Made by a program: the position numbers and the translations under genes. The notes beneath the pieces were generated by a model. The model had not been told where the DNA came from and did not search any database. It was given only the letters and a program-made list of their open reading frames with translations. Below, piece after piece: positions 10,929 through 20,249 of a DNA stretch of 25,323 nucleotides (position 1 is its first letter; each line of letters starts with the position of its first letter). The stretch is taken from positions 1 to 25,323 of the forward strand of contig JAIPMN010038270.1 in assembly GCA_020650975.1 (NCBI GenBank). Reading direction: 5' to 3'. The stretch is from Apostichopus californicus. Its lineage: Eukaryota > Echinodermata > Holothuroidea > Aspidochirotida > Stichopodidae.

Positions 10929-11244
10929 ATGTCTTCCCACCAGGCTCATTTTCAAGATGGCTGATCGTAGGGTATTTTTTGTGGTGCAGTGTATATCTCT
11001 TTAGTAGTATTATCTCTGTTGTGTGATGATATTTATCTTCACACAACACTACTCATCTCTCAAGTTTATATAAAGAGTTGAGTGAATTACATCATCACTA
11101 ACATGAACAGTTTAGTCATAGGAATGGTTCTGGTAGCACTCCAATAGCTGGCAGACTTTAACAACATCAACAGAAACAACATCAACATGGAGGAATCATC
11201 GACTGTCATCAACAGGATGGTCCACCTGCAACACCAACAGTCAA

Positions 11245-11880
11245 TGTCAGTGGGATGGTCATTGAGTCAACATGACTGGTAATTGGAAGTAATGGCATCA
11301 GTCGAATGGTCCAGTTAGTAAGAGTAATATGGTCAGTGAATCAGTGGAATGGTCAGTTAGCAAGAGTAAAATGGTCAGTTAGCATCAGTGAAATGGTCAT
11401 TTAATCAGTGGAATGGTCATTGAATCAGTGGAATGGTCAGTTAGCATCAGTGAAATAGTCATTGAATCAGTGGAACGGCCCAGTTAGCAAGAGTAAAATG
11501 GTCATTGAATCAGTCGGTTGATTGGTCAGTTAGCATCAGTGGAATGGTCATTGAAGCAGTGGAATGGTCATTGAATAAGTGGAATGGTCAGTTAGCATCA
11601 GTGAAATGGTCATTGAATCAGTGGAACGGCCCAGTTAGCAAGAGTAAAATGGTCATTGAATCAGTCGGTTGATTGGTCAGTTAGCATCAGTGGAATGGTC
11701 AGTTAGCATCAATGAAATGGTCAGTTAGCATCAGTGAAATGGTCATTGAATCAGTAGATTGGTCAGTTAGCAAGAGTAAAATGGTCAGTTAGCATCAGTG
11801 GATTGGTCATTGAATCAGTGTATTGGTCAGGCAGCAACAGTGCGGCAATGGTCAACATCTGTAGGTAGAATGGTCTGGGA
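11245..11880. repeat. Composite 20/21-bp minisatellite with 151-bp higher-order repeat
   Basis: Two related unit types are interspersed: GGTCAGTTAGCATCAGTG(G/A)AAT and GGTCATTGAATCAGTGGAAT. There are about 28-30 units, with degenerate ends. A block containing the variant GGAACGGCCCAGTTAGCAAG recurs at about 11460 and 11611, so blocks of several units were duplicated together with a 151-base period. The array is inside the intron of the PPxY gene. No meaningful protein is encoded. Confidence 0.9.
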
Positions 11881-12207
11881 TTATTCAACAGTACCAGAAT
11901 GTCAATCAAGAGTGCATGAGAGGGTGGAATGATCCAGGGAAGGATGACATCAATCAATGAAGATAAAATCATTAATAAACTTTCCTCTGTGCCATAAAAG
12001 CAGCTACTTGATGTTGTGACACAAGCAGACATCACAATGTGAACCATATAGGGAGGGGGAGGGGGGATGTGTGTTTATCAGACAGGGAGGGAAAAGAGGT
12101 TTGAAATGAGTTGAGAGACTACAAACACTACATAAGAACATTGTAAGTGAACCTAACTACAAGTGACAGCTATAATATAGTTTTGCTAACATGAATGCAT
12201 GACTCAC

Positions 12208-12405
12208 TAAGAATGCCACTGATGTTGACTCCTTCCACGCTGTAAACGTCCCTGCTCAGGGCGGGTCGGTAATTTCCCTCTGGTCCCTCCCTCTGCTGAC
12301 GTATGTATTGGAGAATGACGCACATGCAGAGGGCGATGCCGAACATGACCAACAGCACGGCCACCACCGCTGCCCCCATGGCGATGCCATATTCTGCAGA
12401 TGTTG
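12208..12405 (-). CDS. Internal exon: transmembrane helix and start of cytoplasmic tail
   Basis: This internal exon has 198 nt: 2 bases finishing an upstream codon, 65 full codons and 1 base passed on. The acceptor is a T/C-rich tract ending CTTAACAG (AG at 12407-12406); the donor is GTGAGT (12207-12202), close to consensus. After five residues (TSAEY), a hydrophobic stretch of about 25 residues begins GIAMGAAVVAVLLVMF, has small-residue G/A spacing, and ends in a Cys-Met-Cys pair that could be palmitoylated. The basic stop-transfer segment YIRQQRE follows, predicting a type I (N-out) topology. The tail continues through YRPALSRDVYSVEGVNISGIL into the terminal exon. The exon is far richer in GC than the AT-rich introns around it. 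A second in-frame acceptor 12 nt inside (exon start 12393) could remove four codons. The ectodomain exons are not identified, so no family call is made. Confidence 0.8.
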
Positions 12406-12631
12406 CTGTTAAGGAAGAGCAAAACAACAATATCAAAAATTATCAATTAATGGTTTCAGTAAGGTGGAGCAATCCAAGCTCTATTTTTGTACACTGCACG
12501 ATGGCCAGAACTACAGTTGACATACAACCTGGTATTTCTCAGTGGTGACGTTTCGGGAGATGGGAAGTGGGAGGAGGAGGGAGGGGAAGGTAAAGCCATC
12601 ACAATGTGTTTATCAATCGGAAGGTTAACAC

Positions 12632-12677
12632 GGAGCTGAAGTAGCTGAATGTTCTGACGCCATCTCAAGTAGTCCGT
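12632..12677 (-). other. Possible small upstream exon (weak)
   Basis: On the minus strand a strong acceptor (CTTTCTTCCAG, AG at 12679-12678) is followed by an open stretch reading TDYLRWRQNIQLLQL. A GT at 12631 would leave one base (C), which is the phase needed to join the transmembrane exon and would give a Pro codon. The donor (GTGTTA) is weak, so this may be chance. If real, it would be a 46-nt juxtamembrane exon about 230 bases upstream of the transmembrane exon. Confidence 0.17.
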
Positions 12678-12841
12678 CTGGAAGAAAGACGATTAGTTTA
12701 ATTACTATAGTCTCTGTTTTATGAGAACATACATGGGCTTGTCAAAACCAACAGAATAAAATCAAGTGGGGCTCAGCCCCCTCCCCACCTCTTCCTACCC
12801 CCTTCACAGGTGGTCAGAATATTGAAAAACATTCTACTGTA

Positions 12842-13015
12842 NNNNNNNNNNNNNNNNNNNNNNNNNNNNNNNNNNNNNNNNNNNNNNNNNNNNNNNNNNN
12901 NNNNNNNNNNNNNNNNNNNNNNNNNNNNNNNNNNNNNNNNNNNNNNNNNNNNNNNNNNNNNNNNNNNNNNNNNNNNNNNNNNNNNNNNNNNNNNNNNNNN
13001 NNNNNNNNNNNNNNN
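12842..13015. other. Assembly gap (174 N) flanked by a direct repeat
   Basis: An unsequenced run. The sequence just left of it (12796-12841: TACCC, TTCACAGGTGGTCAGAATAT, then a sequence ending ACTGTA) recurs just right of it (13016-13062: TACCC plus a C run, CTCACAGGTGGTCATAATAT, ending ACTGTA). The gap may therefore conceal further copies of a C-rich tandem unit, or be a scaffolding duplication. Open frames drawn across the Ns are meaningless. Confidence 0.97.
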
Positions 13016-13527
13016 TACCCCCCCCCCCACTCACAGGTGGTCATAATATTCTAGTGTACTGTACATAAATGAACAAGATGTATGTGCGGTACAATCTAAT
13101 CAGTTGAAAATCCTTTCAAACATTGTTTGAAAAGTTGCAAACTATAGCACAAGTTTGCATCTAATTTTCCATTCTAACAAAATTTCTGACGTAGAGGTCC
13201 TCCATTGGACATCATTACATCTAAGCCAACCCCCCCCCCCCCCACCTCCCCTTCTTACCAGTATGATAGAAGTTATATGGAAAAAATTGTTTCTCTGTTT
13301 TTTTCTTCATACAATTGGAACATTTTTAAACTTATCATTAGTGGTCAATTAACATCAAGTGACTTTGTAACACATGATCATAGTTCCAATGATATAATAT
13401 AACCATTTCAATCTTTAAAAAAAACAAAAAAACATTCTGGTTCATTTTCGCTTATGATGTCATAGAGGACTACCCAATGCATAAACAATTTGGCATTTTC
13501 ACTGTGCCGCAAACACATAGTTATCAG

Positions 13528-13545
13528 AAACAAATCGATTTGTTT
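13528..13545. repeat. 18-bp perfect palindrome AAACAAATCGATTTGTTT
   Basis: The 18 bases equal their own reverse complement and centre on ATCGAT. With a two-base bulge the pairing extends to TATC on the left (13522-13525) and GATA on the right. It could be a dimeric protein-binding site or a foldback tip; nothing in context decides. Confidence 0.6.
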
Positions 13546-16049
13546 GATATAACCCGCAGAAGAGCTGCCATGGGTTCCGGTCGCTGTAAACAATATTTTA
13601 TGATTATATCCTCGGTGGAATAAAACATCTTTTTTGCAGTGAAGTCACTGTCAAAAGACGTCTCCGCAAATTTACATTTTCTCTCGAAATCCAACATTGT
13701 GTGACTTATACGTTCCATACGTTTATAAGTTCCCTATCTTTTGTTTGATGAGCTCCAAACTAGTCTTGGCAGCTAATGAAGCTGAAAGCAAGTAACTCAA
13801 ACACAATATTTCTCTCTGTCAACAAGTTTGACATCTGTGAATAAAAACAGTAGTACAGAGCCATATGAAACACTGTCTGCATTTATAAGAATCCTACAGA
13901 ATCCACAACTCAATATATTCACTGTAAAAAAATTATACCATTCCAGGTTTCTCTGAAACAGTTGGCATCTAGATTCATCTAGGTTTTATATGAATATGCA
14001 GTAACCTTCTCTAATATGTTATAAACATTCAAAAACTACCTTATGACTGATCACTCCTTAATAGTCTGTAATGAGAGTTGAAGAAAGATAATTCCTCTCA
14101 CTTTTAACATTGGAATATTTAAGTTTTTAATGACAACCATGGAATTGTCAGCTAAAATATTCAGAAGATTGGAGTGTCATGAATTCAGACAGCTGGAATT
14201 ATCAGTTTCACTTTTCTTCCATGAAATGACTCCGTTATAAAATAAGGCACTACACATTGTTGATACAGAATGTAATTAAAAGATATGTCAGACTGCCATC
14301 GTTAGTAATGTATCAAATGGGAATGTTTGGTGCATTCGTGTTTGGTGCACGCCCTTAACTGTGTGATTCAATGTGATAGATAGTCCATTTTCTCAGAATC
14401 TGAGCCGCTCGTGCCTAAACATATAAATTAATCAATGCATTTCATTCAACATTGAACGATTTAAACCTTTCTCTTTTAATTGTTATCAGTCTCATTTAAT
14501 ATCTTGAGAAAAAGCCTCGTCAATTTCCAGTTAAAAAAGAAGTGATTCTATTATTATCCTATTGGAAACACAGATTTCCGCCCGTAGCAACCAAGAAAAC
14601 CTGGTATAACTCTTCTCCCTTGTCATTGGTCAAATCATTTCAAGTGGTTTTATAATTTACATATATCTCTCCCTAAAACAATTGGAAAATTCATATTGAT
14701 TGGACAGGAAAAACCCTCATAATTTTGACATCGAATCCGAAACAGGCTAAAAAATCTTGAACCTCTCTTTGTATTTCTTTGTTTGGGGATTATGTAATAC
14801 CTCATCTTGTGCCCTTAACTATGACGCTTGCCATCTACAAACGCAACCTGCATTTTCCCCATACTCTGCTCCATTGTGTCAACCTATAATTTTAATTTTC
14901 AACGGTTTTATTAACAAAATACTTTTATTCAATTTAGCTCTCTTTTAATAGAGGAAAATGTTTCACTTTTTTTCATCGTTTTTAAGTTAGAGAATGGGCA
15001 ATACCACTTTTGTCCAGGGAACTTAAAATCGGAGACGGTGAATTGTACACTTGTAAAACATATCACTTGGCATTTGCCAGAGTGAATTTTTGTTTGACAC
15101 TTTAAAATTGTTCTCCGGTTAGTGAATCTTTTAGGAAAAATTTGACAAGGCAGTTAATATTTGAGAACAAAAATTTTGAACAAAAACTACCATAATTCTT
15201 CCCTGTATTATAATGGAATTGTCCAACATCTTTGTTTCGTGAGTTGCAACAAGAACGAACTTGTTTGTTTACGCACGATTACACCAACCTCGCCAATTCA
15301 CAGACAGATTCCGCAAAAAACCTGCTATGCACGATTTAGAGGTAAAAATTCTCATATGAAATGCTTCAGAATGTTAACAACCAAACCTTGAATATGTAAT
15401 TTACATTTTCATCTTTATGAGCACTGTAAATTACAAGGAAAACAAACACACACACACAAAACCACACACTCACTCTTAATACTGATACTAAAATAATAAT
15501 GATAATAATCAGAAAATTTAAAACAACGGAACAGACCTGTATAGCTATTAGATTGGTTGTACCGGATTTGAACACTCTACATATAAATTGCACATATGAA
15601 GATAAACACATTAAGTGCTATTAAAATACCTCACCTCATTACAGGAGTTATCCCTTAATATTTTACTCAAATCATAGCAACAGAGGATCCAAGCATATCT
15701 TTGCCCAAGACTCAAATCTCAAATCAAATTTGTTGTTTCTATTTCTCTCACGGGTAATTGAATTGTTAATTACTCTTAATTAATTCACTGAGTGAAAGAC
15801 CGTATACTATGCCTGAAGCAAACAGTATTAGCAATAGCAGCACTAGAAGATAAAAAAAAAGAAAAAAAGAAAAAAGAAAAAAGAGAAGAAGCAAGAAACA
15901 TTGACGTGGTTCAATGGTACATCTTTTAAGTAAACCATTTCCTTTAAGATCCTTACTGACAATAATAACAGAATAATAACAGAATTGCTATTTTGCTGAC
16001 ATTGTTTAGAAAGACAAACTGTTTTATTTCATCACAACAGACATCTTGT

Positions 16050-16260
16050 GCAGTATCTTGTGCAGTATATACACTTATTGCATATATACTTATACTTACA
16101 GTATGTTTACTTACAGTATACAGTATATTATATATGATATATTATATATACATATATATATTATATATGTATATTATATATGTATATTATATATACAGTA
16201 TATTATATAAACATTATATTACAGTATATATACTTACAGTATATATACTTATTGTAGCAT
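16050..16260. repeat. TA-rich repeat tract with CAGTATAT words
   Basis: Runs of TATATA are interspersed with TACAGTATAT, ACTTACAGTATA and TATGTATATTATATA words. The core at about 16125-16210 is nearly self-complementary. The isoleucine/tyrosine-rich open frame across it is a composition artefact. Confidence 0.85.
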
Positions 16261-17633
16261 ACTATTGTCTATAAACATAGCCAACGGATCACCAGGAAAT
16301 AATGTATCTGGTATCGCATTGCAAAATGCTCACAACTTGCTATACAAGTGCAAATACAAACAAGCAGTTTCTGTTTACAGGAACCCTTTTGTTTCCTAGG
16401 AGACAAAGTCCAGAGCCTTCAATACTGCCTTGCAAAATATTGCAAAATAAAACTATTTCCCTGATCACCACAATGAACTTCTGGCATTATAAATTCTGTA
16501 CTCTTGTCAAAATAAAACTTGCAATGATATCATTTCATGACAATATTACAGGATCAAAATTTAATTATTTAAAATGAAATCAAGTAAGAGGTGTATGTTA
16601 CAATGATCGAATCATAAATGGACAGAAAATAACATACAAATACTTATCCATGGCAGACAGTTAGCATTCATGTGGATCAGCCAGTATGACAGTGGACGGT
16701 ATGACACATGGTACTGCTGTGACACATGGTACTGCTGTGGACAGTATGACATTCATTACTGCCACTGATGTTATAATGTCCATAGACACCTTGCAACAGG
16801 CTAGTCTTTAAAGATTTTGTCATCCCCTCCTTTAAGGTTTACCCAAAAAGATCTGCGGCTGCATCTCTCTCTTTAATCGACACGCTCGGCTACATCTCAT
16901 TCTCAATCAATTACATATATTGGCAGAAGATTTCTGCAGCTTGTGAAACCTTGAAACACTAAGTGCAGTGAACAACAGGTTTCTAATGGATACCACACAT
17001 TCGTTTCCAAGAGACAGCATAAGGACGGTAAGCGTATGATTAGCTTCAAATCTCTGAACCAAACACGAGTGCATTTGGGAATTTCTTTAATTTTAGTTTT
17101 AGTTAAAAAGAAAATATTAAACAACTGGCAGAAGAAAAGGCTGAATAAATGATAAATAGTAGGTCAGTATGATAAATGAGCATTCAAATGATGAATGCAG
17201 TATTGGTGACCTACATGCAAAATTATCATATCTCTAATGGGTACATGTGAAAGCAAATCATAATGGACAAGTATAAATGAAGCAAGAATTTGGTTTACTA
17301 ATTTTGAGGGCTACTTCCAATTTCATGATTTCTGAACGGAGAAGAGCAGCAAATTAAAAGAGGATTGTGAATTTTCACTGGCCATTTTGGGACATTAAGC
17401 ACGAGAAGTGAAAACTTAATTGCCATGAACTAGATCCCAAAAGGCACAACTGCTCCTTATGAGGCTATCAGTTTAATACAGATTAGATAATAAATAGGCC
17501 AATATTAAATTATATTTTGACAAAATGTAGGATATGGACAAGACTATGTAGAATATCCTATTGGCTTGTCCAGAGTTGGATTGTGTTACATTCTAGAACA
17601 GTTGAGTCAACTGTTGTTGTTATTGATTTTGAC
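16261..17633. other. Non-coding stretch, no supported gene
   Basis: No convincing exon. A short tandem duplication, ATGACACATGGTACTGCTGT and a second GACACATGGTACTGCTGT, lies at about 16702-16738. Short frames at 16302-16577 (plus) and 16903-17124 (minus) lack splice support and read as random AT-rich sequence. Confidence 0.5.
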
Positions 17634-17742
17634 TTGTTATTATTTTAGTTGAGATTAGTCCCTAAGCAGAGTACTTTGCTACCATGCAGATAAGCTTGGC
17701 TGTATTAAAGCTAACAGATTCAAATCTGTCACTTGTCATACA
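17634..17742. repeat. Direct repeat copy 1 (109 bp)
   Basis: Pairs with 17852-17960 at about 95% identity over 109 bases; the shared sequence starts TTGTTATTATTTTAGTTGAG. The copies are separated by a 109-base unrelated spacer. There is no TG...CA boundary or internal coding region to call long terminal repeats. Confidence 0.9.
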
Positions 17743-17851
17743 ATGACGTATATACAAAAAAAATGATGTATGAAACCTATAGAAAACGACTTTGAGAACG
17801 TTTAGCAAGCAAATAAAAACTCTGACAATGTCTGAAAGTTTTGTTGACTTT

Positions 17852-17960
17852 TTGTTATTATTTTAGTTGAGATTAGTCCCTAAGCAGAGTACTTTGCTAC
17901 CATGCAGATAACCTTGGCTGTATTAAAGCTAACAGATTCAGATCTGTCACTCGTCATACA
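17852..17960. repeat. Direct repeat copy 2 (109 bp)
   Basis: Second copy of the 17634-17742 segment, with a few substitutions (AAGCTTGG to AACCTTGG, CAAATCTG to CAGATCTG, CTTGTC to CTCGTC). Both copies contain CAGATTCAAATCTG-like inner palindromes. Unrelated sequence follows, with a small hairpin at 18075-18096 (CACTTGC/GCAAGTG). Confidence 0.9.
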
Positions 17961-18164
17961 GTCTGCTTCCTGCAGCCGTTCCAACCCAAACATTTCCTGA
18001 CGGAGAGGCTCCCAACCTGCCTTCGTGATAACTCAATTTCCGAGACCTAAACCTGCCAACCATCTGGTTCTTTTCACTTGCAAATCCAAGCAAGTGTGAA
18101 GGTTTGCTATCTAAACCACCGCCACAAGATTGGATAGATGGAAACAGCTGATTAAAACATGAAT

Positions 18165-18605
18165 ATTCATTTCAATAGACAATACAATAAAGCTCTTGCT
18201 TCTAGTCGAAAGATAGGCGAGGGCTAGAAACCTTCAGTAACCCTCGAGCAAACACTACTTGGCCATATATACCTCATTCATGTCAATAGACAATACAATA
18301 AAGCTCTTGCTTCTAGTCGAAGATAGGCGAGGGCTAGAAAACTTCAGTAACCCTCGAGCAAACACTACTTGGCCATATATACCTCATTCATGTCAATAGA
18401 CAATACAATAAAGCTCTTGCTTCTAGTCGAAGATAGACGAGGGCTAGAAAACTTCAGTAACCCTCGAGCAAACACTACTTGGCCATATATACCTCATTCA
18501 TGTCAATAGACAATACAATAAAGCTCTTGCTTCTAGTCGAAGATAGGCGAGGGCTAGAAAACTTCAGTAACCCTCGAGCAAACACTACTTGGCCATATAT
18601 ACCTC
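18165..18605. repeat. Four near-identical 110-bp tandem copies
   Basis: The unit begins CAATAGACAATACAATAAAG at 18173, 18284, 18394 and 18504, giving periods of 111, 110 and 110. Copies differ at only a handful of positions, so the expansion is recent or homogenised. Each unit includes CGAGGG and CCCTCG about 17 bases apart, a potential 6-bp hairpin, and an AATAAA on the plus strand. The open frame entering its last copy (18479-18679) is not credible as a gene. Confidence 0.95.
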
Positions 18606-18639
18606 TTCCATACAGAGAGATCAGTCATGTTTTCGAATT

Positions 18640-18752
18640 TGGTTTAACCTTTTTATTTTATATTTTTATTATAAAATAATAATACAATATTTTATTATAA
18701 TTTTTAATAGCTTTTTTTTTATTTTAAATTTTTAAAAATTTTTAATAACTAA
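18640..18752. repeat. Almost pure A/T tract
   Basis: About 110 bases almost without G or C, directly after the 110-bp tandem array. It includes foldback words such as ATTATAAAAT against ATTTTATTATAAT. It is low-complexity DNA that would unwind easily. Confidence 0.85.
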
Positions 18753-18754
18753 AC

Positions 18755-18792
18755 ATGTTTTTAAGTTATGGAACTTAAAAACATTCCATAAC
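18755..18792. repeat. Two overlapping, mutually exclusive inverted repeats
   Basis: The first stem pairs ATGTTTTTAAGTT (18755-18767) with AACTTAAAAACAT (18772-18784), 13 of 13, around a 4-base ATGG loop. The second pairs GTTATGGAA (18765-18773) with TTCCATAAC (18784-18792), 9 of 9, around a 10-base loop. Both use 18765-18767, 18772-18773 and 18784, so they cannot form together. Confidence 0.7.
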
Positions 18793-18959
18793 AATGTAGT
18801 CTGGCTGTGAACATAACTAGCTGTTAAGTTTTACTGCAAAGAGTTATTTCCAGTCAGATTAAAGTACTCTCCAATTTATGTTTCATGTATTCCAAAAATA
18901 TGAAACCTTAACTGATTATGAAATTGGAAGGTGAAATGTTAAAAACTTGACCAAATACA

Positions 18960-19670
18960 AACTGAAGACCTCCTCATTACCTCCAGGATTCCACATTATC
19001 TCAAAAACATGCATAAATTATCTCCAGATAATTAGTGAATATTCTCAAGACCTGCCCATCACCACCAGACCTGCACAATTATCCCAAGACCCTGCAAGTT
19101 ACCTACAAAACTCAGTGCATATTAGTACCTTTAGAACTCAGTGTTCATTACCTTAAGAACTCAGTGCTAATTACCTCAACAACTCATTATTCCTCGAGAA
19201 CTCAGTGCTGATTACCTAAAGAAATCATTACATTAAGAACTCAGTGCTTATGAACTCAGTGTTTATTACCTTAAGAACTGATTGTTCACTACTTCAAGAA
19301 CTCATTGACTTTAGAACTTAGTGCTAATTACCTCAACAACTCATTATACCGCAAGAACTCAGTGTTCATTACCTAAAGAAATCATTACATTAAGAACTCA
19401 ATAGGAACTCATTACCTTAAGAACTGATTGTTCACTACTTCAAGAACTCATTGACTTTAAAACTTAGTGCTAACTACCTCAATAACTCATTATACCTCAA
19501 GAACTCAGTGTTCATTACCTCAAGACCTGCCATTTACCTCAACACCTGCCCATTTACCATAAGAACTGTCCATTTACCTCAAGAACTGCTTATTACCATA
19601 AGAACTGTCCATTTACCTCAAGAACTGCTTATTACCATAACAACTGTCCATTTACCTCAAGATCCTTCAA
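18960..19670. repeat. Degenerate 22-25-bp array (TTACCTCAAGAACTCAGTG family)
   Basis: Some 28-30 diverged copies of a unit like TTACCTCAAGAACTCAGTG with variable CATTACC or TAATTACC spacers. The 3' part (about 19541-19660) is a cleaner dimer in which CCATTTACCTCAAGAACTG alternates with TTACCATAAGAACTGTCC at a 44-base period. Open frames across it at 18947-19156 and 19451-19717 only reflect the repeat. Confidence 0.88.
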
Positions 19671-20248
19671 AAATATCATCCTCAACCAGTTCCATTTTTC
19701 AATCCTGCCAAAGCTGATACAGACCAGCATATCTTCTGATTTAACCGTCTTCGATATGAACTATTTTTGCCCTTTAATATCGTCATCCAGTCTCAAGGAA
19801 ACCACCACCCGAGCTTGCATGATTTCTCTAGGTAAAAATTATGCCTGGTAATGTTCAATTCTTCAGCCTCCAGTTCATGTTTTATGTTATGTTTTGATCG
19901 TATGTGCTAAGCAATAGGAATATTTTGCCTTCAGGATGCATCTGTTCACATTTTCACATTTACTCTCTCTAATTCACTAAGCCCCAGGTAAATTCAATCA
20001 ACATGACAATATATGGGGAGAATTTTTTTTCTTTTTTTCTGGCTTTTGTGAATATATAGCTTAGCTTATTACTTGTGGATCTTGCAGCATGCATTATGTG
20101 TTTGCATTGATCAATGCACAAACCTGATGAAACACTAGCTTACTTGATGGTCTTTTTCTGCCACTTTACATAATTATATTAACATCATAAATGCATGAGA
20201 GGTTGGTTTAACAATTGTCAGTCATAGAATCCTCATGATTTCCATAGC
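19671..20248. other. Non-coding spacer between two arrays
   Basis: No gene is seen. It carries a perfect 16-bp palindrome TGCATTGATCAATGCA (20103-20118), extendable to GTTT/AAAC with a 2-base bulge, and a T-rich run at about 20026-20039. Confidence 0.55.
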
Positions 20249-20249
20249 C

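Larger units (their letters stand above)
9150..12207 (-). other. Phase-1 intron of the PPxY membrane-protein gene
   Basis: This 3,058-base intron runs from the GTGAGT donor at 12207 to the CTACAG acceptor ending at 9150. Codon phase is preserved across it (1 base + 2 bases). It is loaded with repeats: a composite 20/21-bp minisatellite (11245-11880), a TTAA-flanked miniature inverted-repeat element (10713-10928), a G homopolymer tract near 10542, and a 42-51-bp array (9311-9640). The stretch 9660-10700 shows no convincing exon on either strand. The open frames there (for example near 9864-10189) overlap each other on both strands and lack supporting splice sites. Confidence 0.72.
12678..16049. 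other. Non-coding stretch or upstream intron
   Basis: This contains the N gap, a C homopolymer at about 13230-13243, an 18-bp perfect palindrome (13528-13545), a CA-rich microsatellite near 15447-15473 and an A/G-rich tract at 15850-15895 (repeats of GAAAAAA). The minus frames at 13408-13718 overlap each other in different frames and have no clear splice support. No exon could be tied to the PPxY gene. Confidence 0.5.

Noticed and set aside
10721-11026. 101-codon plus-strand frame beginning MLYWPQICYIF
   Set aside because: It begins inside and runs through the TTAA-bounded foldback element, overlaps the intron of the minus-strand gene, and has no splice sites or domain signal.
12303-12548. 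81-codon plus-strand frame opposite the transmembrane exon
   Set aside because: It is the antisense shadow of the exon; the minus strand has the splice sites, phase fit and membrane helix.
12773-13046. Open frames across the N run
   Set aside because: They exist only because unknown bases cannot supply stop codons.
13408-13718. Two overlapping minus-strand frames of 61 and 64 codons
   Set aside because: They conflict in frame, have no clear acceptor/donor pairs in phase with the known exons, and resemble no known protein.
15993-16274. 93-codon frame rich in Ile and Tyr
   Set aside because: It is translation of a TA-rich repeat tract.
17634-17960. Solo long terminal repeats of a retrotransposon
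   Set aside because: The two 109-bp copies lack TG...CA ends, a primer-binding site, a polypurine tract and any internal coding region, and no target duplication was seen.
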